Assembly: GCA_018268695.1 (NCBI GenBank)
Contig: JAFDWD010000234.1
Location: 1 to 5,870, forward strand
Direction: 5' to 3'
DNA: 5,870 nucleotides
Source: Actinomycetota bacterium
GTDB lineage: Bacteria > Actinomycetota > Thermoleophilia > Solirubrobacterales > 70-9
Positions 1 through 4,906 of the stretch are shown here, piece after piece. Below the pieces are notes generated by a model. It ran no database searches and was not told the origin of the DNA. It saw only the letters and a list, made by a program, of their open reading frames with translations. Position numbers and translations under genes: made by a program. Numbering within the stretch: position 1 is the first letter of the stretch; each line of letters opens with the position of its first letter.

Positions 1-1895
1 AGGGCGAGGACCAGGGTGTCGACCTCCTCGATCCGGGTCGAGGGGCCACCGAAGAGGTCGAACGCCTCGACCGTCCCGGCGGCGAAGGCACGGACGCCGG
101 CGTCGGTGCGCAGCTCGATGTCGAGCGCCCGCAGGCGCGGGATCAGATGCTGCCGCTCGAGCAGGAAGGCGGTCTCGGCGCCGATCTCGGCGTCGGCGGT
201 GAGGAAGTGGACCCGGGTGCCGGCGGCGGCCAGCGCCTCGGCCAGGCCGAGCGGCGGATAGGTCCCGCCTTCCTCGGCGATGACGACGCGCGAGCCGAGC
301 GAAGTGGGGTCCTCCCGCGCGGCGAGGAGCGCGGCGTCGAGGCCGATCGCGCCTTCGCCGTCGATCCCGGCGGCCAGTGCGGGGCTCGCGCCGTCGCGGT
401 CCCAGGACGCGCCGCTCGCCACGACGACGAGGTCCGGTGCCGCCGCCTCGACCGCCGCCCGGTCGACCTCGGAGCCGAGCCGCAGCTCCCCGCCCGCCCG
501 CTCGAGCTCGGCGACGAGGTCCTCGATCGCCACCTCCCAACCGGCGCGGGTCGGCAGCCAGGCGATCTCGCCGAGGTGCCCCCCGGCCCGGTCCCGCCGC
601 TCGTGCACGACCACCTCGTGCCCCCGCGCCGCGGCCAACGCCCCGGCCCGCAGCCCCGCCGGCCCCGCGCCGACCACCATCACCCGCCGCCGCCCAGGTG
701 TTGGCGCGGGCCAGTGGGGGGCGCCTTCGACCTCGCGGCCGGTGGCCGGGGAGAGGACGCATGCGACGGGCTCGCCGTGCAGGGCGCGGCCGACGCAGAC
801 GTTCGCGCCCGCGCAGCGGCGCACCTCCCCGGCCCGGCCCTCGCGAAGCTTGCGGACGAGGTGAGGGTCGGCGAGGTGCGCGCGGGACATCGCGACGACG
901 TCGGCCGCGCCGCTGCCGACCGCGGCCGCGGCCATCGCCGGCTCGACGATGCGACCGGCGACGAAGACCGCCGCCCGCCCGTCGACCAGCGCCACCGCGC
1001 GCCGGGCGAAGTCGAGCGCGAAGCCCTCGGGCACCGCCATCGGGGCGATCGTGAAGTGCTCGGAGTGGCTGGAGCCGATCGAGAGGTCGAAGAAGTCGAA
1101 AGTCCCGGCGGCGAGGAAGGCCTCGAGCTGGGCGAGGGTGTCCTCCTCGGTGATCCCGTCCTCGCCGATCACCTCGTCGTAGGAGAGCGCGATGCCGAGC
1201 GGGAAATCGGGGCCGACCGCGGCGCGGACCGCGGCGCCGATCTCCAGGGCGAAGCGGCAGCGGTTCTCCACCGAGCCGCCGTAGGAGTCCTCGCGGCGGT
1301 TGTAGTACGGGCTGAGGAACTGCCCGACGAGCCAGCCGTGGGCGCCGTGGATCTCGACCCCGTCGAGGCCGCCCGCCTTGACGTGGGCGGCGGAGCGGGC
1401 GAAGTCGGCGACGATCCGGGCGATCTCCTCGACGCTCAGCGGCAGCGCCGCCTCGCCGCCCGGCATGCCGATCCGCGAGGGCCCGCGCACCGGCTCCCAG
1501 CCGCCCATGCCGGCGGTGCTCGACCCGACCACGCCGCCGCAGAAGAGCTGGGCGAAGAAGCGCGAGTCGTAGGGCGCGAGGCGCTCGGCGAGGGCGGCGA
1601 AGCGGGCGACCTGGCGCTCGTCGAAGGCGTCGATCGCGTCGCCGAAGGGGCTCGGGCTGAGCGGCGAGGCGGTCAGCTGCTCGCTGAACATCAGCCCGAC
1701 GCCGCCCCGCGCGCGCTCCTCGTAGAGCGCCAGATGACGGTCGGAGATCAACCCGTCGACGCCGTACTGCATGGTCATCGCCGAGGTCATCACCCGGTTC
1801 GCCAGCACGGTGCCGGCGAGCGCCAGCGGCTCGAACAATGGCCCGAGGTCGACCTCGCCGCTTGACCCGGTCTGCTCAAATACCCGCCGTGGCAT
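1..1895 (-). CDS. OYE/FadH-family NAD(P)-dependent flavin oxidoreductase (C-terminus off the left edge)
   Basis: This is a two-part flavoprotein of the Old Yellow Enzyme / 2,4-dienoyl-CoA reductase / trimethylamine dehydrogenase superfamily, probably a cytosolic reductase of an enone- or enoyl-type substrate. Residues ~19-350 form the FMN TIM barrel: PLFEPLALAG at the N-terminus, HGAHGWL (His183, His186) followed by QFLSPYYNRR and YGGSVENR. Residues 361-379 hold the Fe-S motif, with Cys361, Cys367 and Cys379 but Ala364 where a fourth ligand is expected. GAGPAG at 409-414 opens the nucleotide-binding domain. 631 codons are visible; FadH-like enzymes run to about 670, so roughly 40 residues are missing. 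The ATG at 1895 is chosen because GGAG (1903-1906) sits 7 nt upstream. It gives an N-terminal extension of about 18 residues; a TTG at codon 20 is a weaker alternative. The divergent TetR gene overlaps its start and probably regulates it. The family is secure; the substrate is unknown. Confidence 0.93.
   Translation of the reverse strand, partial: MPRRVFEQTGSSGEVDLGPLFEPLALAGTVLANRVMTSAMTMQYGVDGLISDRHLALYEERARGGVGLMFSEQLTASPLSPSPFGDAIDAFDERQVARFAALAERLAPYDSRFFAQLFCGGVVGSSTAGMGGWEPVRGPSRIGMPGGEAALPLSVEEIARIVADFARSAAHVKAGGLDGVEIHGAHGWLVGQFLSPYYNRREDSYGGSVENRCRFALEIGAAVRAAVGPDFPLGIALSYDEVIGEDGITEEDTLAQLEAFLAAGTFDFFDLSIGSSHSEHFTIAPMAVPEGFALDFARRAVALVDGRAAVFVAGRIVEPAMAAAAVGSGAADVVAMSRAHLADPHLVRKLREGRAGEVRRCAGANVCVGRALHGEPVACVLSPATGREVEGAPHWPAPTPGRRRVMVVGAGPAGLRAGALAAARGHEVVVHERRDRAGGHLGEIAWLPTRAGWEVAIEDLVAELERAGGELRLGSEVDRAAVEAAAPDLVVVASGASWDRDGASPALAAGIDGEGAIGLDAALLAAREDPTSLGSRVVIAEEGGTYPPLGLAEALAAAGTRVHFLTADAEIGAETAFLLERQHLIPRLRALDIELRTDAGVRAFAAGTVEAFDLFGGPSTRIEEVDTLVLA
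1844..1857. promoter_or_regulatory. candidate TetR operator: 14-bp perfect palindrome
   Basis: CGAGGTCGACCTCG is a perfect 14-bp palindrome, 32 bp upstream of the TetR GTG and inside flavoprotein codons 13-18. TetR dimers bind palindromes of about this size, and the position would allow autoregulation. Caution: Glu-Val-Asp-Leu codons in GC-rich DNA easily generate this string, and related fragments (GGTCGACCTCG) occur elsewhere, for example near 465. Confidence 0.3.
1862..1879. promoter_or_regulatory. candidate TetR operator / TetR promoter region: imperfect inverted repeat
   Basis: TTGACCCGG/TCTGCTCAA is an 18-bp imperfect inverted repeat (6 of 9 positions symmetric, with outer arms TTGA and TCAA). 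It overlaps the putative extended -10 (TGCTCAAAT, 1873-1881) and ends 9 bp before the TetR GTG. A repressor bound here would block TetR transcription and lie just inside the start of the divergent gene. No convincing -35 is seen at the right spacing. The operator role is inferred from position and symmetry only. Confidence 0.3.
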
Positions 1896-2488
1896 CAACG
1901 AGCTCCAAACCGCGCAAGGGATCGAAGAAACGGAAAGAGCCGAAACGGGCGGGGTACTGGGCGCTGCTGCGGGCGGTCCCGAAAACCGTCGCCAAGTTCG
2001 GCTTCCGCGGCCTCACCTACCGGGCGCTGGCCGACGAGGCGGGCGTCACCTACGGCCTGATCAGCTACCACTTCGGCACCCGTGAGGCGCTGATCGAGGA
2101 GGCCGCGAAACTGGCGGTCGAGGAGGCGATCGTCGGGTCGACCCTGGTCCCCGAGAGCGGTGAGATCGACGACTTCTCGAGCGGCCTCACCCGCCTGATC
2201 CGCGAGGACGCCGCCGGCCAGGCGTTCCAGTTCGACCTGGTGACCGAGTCGCTGCGCAACCGCAAGCTCCACCCGCCGGTGATGAAGCTCTACACCCGCT
2301 ACATCTCCGCCACCGAAGAAGCGCTGCGGGAGTTCGGGATCGACGACGACCCCTACCTCGCCCGCGTCATCTTCGCCTCGCTCGACGGGCTCACCCTGCA
2401 GCAGTTCATCTTCGAAGACGAGGCCGAGACGGAAAAGGCGATCGCCCGCCTGCGCGAGATCATCGCCGCCGTCGCCGCCTCGCGCTAG
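1889..2488 (+). CDS. TetR-family transcriptional regulator
   Basis: This is a 199-residue TetR-type repressor. A Lys/Arg-rich arm (residues 7-20) precedes the N-terminal DNA-binding domain. The helix-turn-helix is at about residues 43-62 (TYRALADEAGVTYGLISYHF), followed by the usual GTREALIEEA. Residues ~80-199 form the helical ligand-binding and dimerisation domain, which is variable and gives no clue to the ligand. The start is taken as GTG 1889: the DNA-binding domain needs residues upstream of the next possible start, while the ATG at 1838 would extend 58 bp into the divergent flavoprotein gene. There is no Shine-Dalgarno before 1889, but TGC-TCAAAT (1873-1881) lies 7 nt upstream and fits an extended -10 for a leaderless message. 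TetR genes often regulate the divergent neighbour and themselves, so the flavoprotein gene is the likely target. It ends 14 bp from the stop of the convergent dimethylformamidase-like gene. Confidence 0.9.
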   Translation: MASTSSKPRKGSKKRKEPKRAGYWALLRAVPKTVAKFGFRGLTYRALADEAGVTYGLISYHFGTREALIEEAAKLAVEEAIVGSTLVPESGEIDDFSSGLTRLIREDAAGQAFQFDLVTESLRNRKLHPPVMKLYTRYISATEEALREFGIDDDPYLARVIFASLDGLTLQQFIFEDEAETEKAIARLREIIAAVAASR

Positions 2489-2490
2489 CA

Positions 2491-2513
2491 CCGCCGCGCG
2501 CCTCACTCGGCGG
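2491..2513. terminator. possible shared hairpin between convergent stop codons
   Basis: CCGCCG (2491-2496) and CGGCGG (2508-2513) can pair as a 6-bp GC stem with an 11-nt loop, spanning the 14-bp gap between the TetR TAG and the TGA of the convergent gene. There is no T-tract on either side, so this is at best a weak bidirectional terminator. Repeated GCC/GGC codons in both gene ends could make the pairing fortuitous. Confidence 0.25.
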
Positions 2514-4539
2514 CGGCGAAGCGCCGCAGGACGTTGCCGGTGATCGCCGACACGTTGTTGTCGCCCCCTTCGTGGGTGAGGCTCGTGCCCCAGCACACCG
2601 ACCCGGTGGAGAACACCGCGCCGCCGTTCGGGTACTCGAGGTAGGTCATGTCGGCGCGGACGGCGGGGTTGGTGCTCGCCTTCGCTTCGCTGCCCTCCAT
2701 CAGCACGTTCTCGACCACGCCGTTGTAGGAGTCGGTGAAGCCATCCTTGGCGCTGGCCAGCAACACCGTCTCCGGCGGGGTGCCCTGGGCGTGGTCGAAG
2801 CTGTCGATCTCGAAGCCGCCGGCGCCGCCCATGCAGGCACCGAAGGCGCCGATCGGCTCGTCGTCCCCGACCCCTTCGAAGATCCAGGCGACGGCCGGGT
2901 CGAAGCTCTCCGGCGTGCGCTCGTAAGGGATCGCGTGGTCGTACCCGTGGGCGGCCATGCCGACGCCGTAGGCGGCGTGTGGCGGCCGGCCGCGGTAGCG
3001 CCAGAGCCCGCCCTGCCCGCCGGTGGTCTGCTGGTAGCACTCGCCCGGCTCCGACTGCCAGGCGCGGGTGCCGGCGTGGGTGCGGCGGACCTCGACCATG
3101 TGCGGGCGCTCGGGGTGTGGGTCGGTCACCCAGTACATGCCGTTGCCGCCGATGTACATGAAGCGGCCGCCCTCCTCCATGAAGCGGTCGACCGCGTCCA
3201 GCATGCGCTCGCTCCAGTACTCCGGGTGGGTCCCGGTGATGACGACTCGGTAGGGCTCGAGGGCATCGATGCCCCCGTGGTGGAGGTCCTCGTCGGTCAG
3301 CACCTCGAAGGGCTCCTCCCACCCCCGCAGCCAGTCGAGCACGTAGAGGTCGGCACCCAGCTGGTGCGGCCCGTCGATCGGCACCGAGTTGTAGAACGGC
3401 CGCATGTTCGGCAACGGCCGCAGACGGGAGACGAAGCAGACGCCGCTGCCGTCGTTGTGCTGGTCGTAGAGGCTGCGCAGCTCGTTGTCGGCGGCGTAGT
3501 GGTCGCCCGGGCAAAGTTCTTCCTCCTTGCGCCGCCGCTCCTCCTCGGGGATCCCGCCGGAGGTCTTCGTCCCCGAGGTCTCGCAGGAGTAGGCGAGGTA
3601 GCTGAAGGTCGGCGCGAGGAAGGCGATCCGCGCCCGCGGCGCACCCGCCGCCGGGCGCACGAAGAACGGGACATGGTCCTCTTCGCCGCCCGCCCGCAGG
3701 CGCACGGTGTAGAGGCCGCTCGCCAGGTCGGCGGGGACGTCGAGGTGGAAGTCGGTCTCCCAGCGGGCGTCCTCGAGGTCGTCGGTGTGGAAGTGGATCG
3801 CGCCGTACTGCGCGGGCGCCGCCTTGTAGTCGACGTGGTCGCCGTTCCAGCTCGGGCCGGTGACGCCGCGGGTCGGCATGTTGACGAGCTCGCCGTGGAG
3901 GGCGCGCGGGCCGGCGTCATGCACGCGGGTGGTGCCGATGCCGACGGAGAAGTCCCAGGCCGCGACCCCCTCGATCCGCGGTGAGTCGACCTTGCCGTCG
4001 AAGCCGGCGCCGATCCGCAGCTCCCCTTCGCCGGGGTTCGCGGGCAGGGTGCCATGGACGTGGTCCTCGCCGGACCAGCGCAGGGGGACCTGCGAGAGCG
4101 AGGCGCCGTCGGCGTCGATCGCCGCGCTCACCCGGTACCACCGGCGCTCGCACAGCGGCACCATGGCGGTGAGGCGCCCGCCCGTCGAGCGCAGCTCGAG
4201 CCGTCCGTCGGCGGTGAGGAAGAGCCCGTCGCCGTCCTCCCAGGCGAGCAGGCCGGCCTCGCCCGCACCGGGCGCGGTCGGGTAGACCCACAGCTCCAGC
4301 CGCAGCGCCGCGGGCCGCGGCACCGGCCGGTCGATCCGCGCGTAGGAGCCCTTCGGGAAGGTCTGGACGCGGCCCGGGTGGCTGCCGTTCAGCGGCGCCT
4401 CGAGCTCCCGGTAGAGGGCCTCGTCGTGCGAGGGCTGGACCAGGGCCGCCTCGTAGCTCTCCTCCTCGCAGCTGACCTTGAACTCGATCCGCTCCCCGGC
4501 GGCGACGCTCAGCCGATCCCCGTATCCGACCACCTTCAT
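2503..4539 (-). CDS. N,N-dimethylformamidase beta (large) subunit-like protein
   Basis: This 678-residue protein resembles the large subunit of N,N-dimethylformamidase, an iron amidohydrolase that splits dimethylformamide into dimethylamine and formate. Residues ~1-50 look like a short beta domain, and ~55-200 like a concanavalin/LamG-type jelly roll (SYARIDRPV, LRLELWVYPT). The catalytic domain spans ~245-678 and carries family hallmarks: SLYDQHNDGSGVCF (357-370), NMRPFYN (378-384), VITGTHPEYWS (433-443), MYIGGNGMYW (461-470) and the C-terminal NNVSAITGNVLRRF. As I recall, the characterised enzyme binds one Fe through two Tyr and one Glu. Tyr441 (HPEYW) and Tyr399 (DLYVLDW) are the best Tyr candidates; I cannot place the Glu. 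The enzyme is normally alpha2beta2-type with a ~15-kDa small subunit, and none is encoded nearby. No signal peptide is seen. ATG 4539 has GGGAGGA eight nt upstream and a good promoter. The family is secure; the actual substrate may differ. Confidence 0.88.
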   Translation of the reverse strand: MKVVGYGDRLSVAAGERIEFKVSCEEESYEAALVQPSHDEALYRELEAPLNGSHPGRVQTFPKGSYARIDRPVPRPAALRLELWVYPTAPGAGEAGLLAWEDGDGLFLTADGRLELRSTGGRLTAMVPLCERRWYRVSAAIDADGASLSQVPLRWSGEDHVHGTLPANPGEGELRIGAGFDGKVDSPRIEGVAAWDFSVGIGTTRVHDAGPRALHGELVNMPTRGVTGPSWNGDHVDYKAAPAQYGAIHFHTDDLEDARWETDFHLDVPADLASGLYTVRLRAGGEEDHVPFFVRPAAGAPRARIAFLAPTFSYLAYSCETSGTKTSGGIPEEERRRKEEELCPGDHYAADNELRSLYDQHNDGSGVCFVSRLRPLPNMRPFYNSVPIDGPHQLGADLYVLDWLRGWEEPFEVLTDEDLHHGGIDALEPYRVVITGTHPEYWSERMLDAVDRFMEEGGRFMYIGGNGMYWVTDPHPERPHMVEVRRTHAGTRAWQSEPGECYQQTTGGQGGLWRYRGRPPHAAYGVGMAAHGYDHAIPYERTPESFDPAVAWIFEGVGDDEPIGAFGACMGGAGGFEIDSFDHAQGTPPETVLLASAKDGFTDSYNGVVENVLMEGSEAKASTNPAVRADMTYLEYPNGGAVFSTGSVCWGTSLTHEGGDNNVSAITGNVLRRFAAAE

Positions 4540-4574
4540 CGCTCGATCCTCCCTGGACTACTCATCTGCGCAGG

Positions 4575-4603
4575 AAGATTCCACACCGTCTCGGGAATGT
4601 CAA
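4575..4603 (-). promoter_or_regulatory. sigma70-like promoter of the dimethylformamidase-like gene
   Basis: On the minus strand a perfect TTGACA (-35, 4603-4598) is followed after 17 bp by AATCTT (-10, 4580-4575), preceded by TGG, an extended -10 (TGn). Transcription would start near 4568 and give a leader of about 28 nt containing GGGAGGA before the ATG at 4539. An imperfect palindrome, GGAA-ga-TTCC (4573-4582), covers the -10 and could be an operator half-pair. The -10 itself matches only three of six consensus bases. Confidence 0.6.
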
Positions 4604-4640
4604 AAGCCCGGGTGACGTCGCGCACAGATGGCCGCGTATG

Positions 4641-4656
4641 TGGGTGCCGTCACCCA
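4641..4656. repeat. short hairpin in the divergent intergenic region
   Basis: TGGGTG-ccgt-CACCCA forms a 6-bp stem with a 4-nt loop. Its right arm, extended to GTCACCC (4649-4655), is also complementary to GGGTGAC at 4610-4616, so two competing pairings are possible. It lies between the minus-strand promoter and the plus-strand small reading frame. No T-tract follows. It could be an operator or part of a folded leader. Confidence 0.3.
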
Positions 4657-4677
4657 GCAGAGGCGCGTTCGGACCTA

Positions 4678-4709
4678 GCCTCGTTTCAGTGCTTCGAATC
4701 GAGCGAGGC
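4678..4709 (+). repeat. inverted repeat upstream of the 20-codon reading frame
   Basis: GCCTCG (4678-4683) and CGAGGC (4704-4709) are perfect 6-bp arms around a 20-nt loop that contains the palindrome TTCGAA (4693-4698). An alternative pairing, GTGC (4689-4692) with GCAC (4708-4711), excludes the first. The element lies 20 nt before a very strong ribosome binding site, where a leader fold could matter. I see no clear plus-strand promoter between 4604 and 4728. Confidence 0.3.
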
Positions 4710-4728
4710 ACCTGTCACAACGACACCT

Positions 4729-4741
4729 GGAGAAGGAAAGG
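4729..4741 (+). promoter_or_regulatory. strong Shine-Dalgarno for the 20-codon reading frame
   Basis: GGAGAAGGAAAGG is a 13-nt all-purine run ending 4 nt before an ATG; the AAGGA core is 8 nt from it. It is among the clearest ribosome binding sites in the window and is the main reason to take the tiny reading frame at 4746 seriously. Confidence 0.5.
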
Positions 4742-4745
4742 TCTC

Positions 4746-4808
4746 ATGACGCACCCGCTGCAGTTCCTGGCCGAAATGTTCGGCACCCGCCGCACCCCGC
4801 GCCGCTAG
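4746..4808 (+). CDS. 20-residue peptide, function unknown (possible leader peptide)
   Basis: I do not recognise this peptide. ATG 4746 opens a 20-residue frame, MTHPLQFLAEMFGTRRTPRR, ending in TAG (4806-4808). The first half is mildly hydrophobic, and the tail is basic with five Arg in its last six to seven residues. Support comes from the 13-nt purine-rich Shine-Dalgarno just upstream and a 206-bp divergent intergenic region with folded elements. The stop lies inside GCTAGG (4804-4809), which matches the target of the insertion sequence that follows; if that is a duplicated target, the stop is native and the peptide was not truncated. It could be a translated leader for genes now separated by the insertion, the first small gene of an interrupted operon, or a chance frame. 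There is no cysteine cluster or cleavage motif to suggest a modified peptide. Confidence 0.4.
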   Translation: MTHPLQFLAEMFGTRRTPRR

Positions 4809-4809
4809 G
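4804..4809. repeat. NCTAGN target site (left copy) of the insertion sequence
   Basis: GCTAGG directly abuts the outer end of the left inverted repeat at 4810. IS481 itself is known to insert at NCTAGN and duplicate the 6 bp, so this is probably the left target copy. The right copy would lie just beyond the window and cannot be seen. Confidence 0.6.
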
Positions 4810-4836
4810 TGAGAAGCCCACACACGTTGTGAACGC
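4810..4836 (+). repeat. left terminal inverted repeat (IRL)
   Basis: Starting TGAGAAGCCCAC and ending ACGTTGTGAACGC, it matches the reverse complement of 5844-5870 at 21 of 27 positions. TG is shared at the tip, then there are four mismatches, a GCCCAC block, two mismatches, and a 13-bp perfect block. The TG...CA termini fit the family. Confidence 0.85.
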
Positions 4837-4845
4837 CTGAAAGGC

Positions 4846-4906
4846 CATCCGGGTCCCCCAAGAGGCTCGGGGTGTCTAACGCCCTGAAGCAAGGAGGACC
4901 CGGATG
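4846..4906 (+). promoter_or_regulatory. inverted repeat that would hide the transposase ribosome binding site and start codon
   Basis: CATCCGGGTCC (4846-4856) and GGACCCGGATG (4896-4906) are perfect 11-bp complementary arms separated by 39 nt. The right arm contains the end of the Shine-Dalgarno AAGGAGG (4891-4897) and the entire ATG (4904-4906). A transcript entering from outside would carry both arms and could fold to block initiation, as described for IS10 and IS50. A transcript starting inside, for instance from a weak TCTAAC -10 (4875-4880) with a start near 4887, would lack the left arm and be translated. No good -35 accompanies that -10. The pairing is seen in the sequence; the function is inferred. 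Confidence 0.55.

Noticed and set aside
147..1865. A 572-codon open frame on the plus strand
   Set aside because: It lies antisense to the flavoprotein, has a repetitive Gly/Arg/Asp composition with no family motif, and arises from the codon bias of the real minus-strand gene.
1838..1888. An upstream ATG that would lengthen the TetR protein by 17 residues
   Set aside because: It adds MARGRPRRLTRSAQIPA, extends the overlap with the divergent gene to 58 bp and has no good Shine-Dalgarno; GTG 1889 already leaves enough N-terminal arm. It cannot be fully excluded.
1..1895. Calling the flavoprotein a trimethylamine or dimethylamine dehydrogenase
   Set aside because: The motif is HGAH rather than YGAH and one cluster cysteine is missing, so only the superfamily can be supported.
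1895..3514. A 539-codon minus-strand frame across the TetR gene and the dimethylformamidase-like gene
   Set aside because: It is Arg/Pro-rich with no recognisable domains and crosses two well-supported genes in the wrong frame or strand.
2572..3984. A 470-codon plus-strand frame
   Set aside because: It is a mirror of the dimethylformamidase-like gene with low-complexity Val/Ala/Gly composition and no motifs.
4674..4677. A second CTAG upstream of the small reading frame
   Set aside because: It has no inverted-repeat end beside it and therefore no sign of an insertion.
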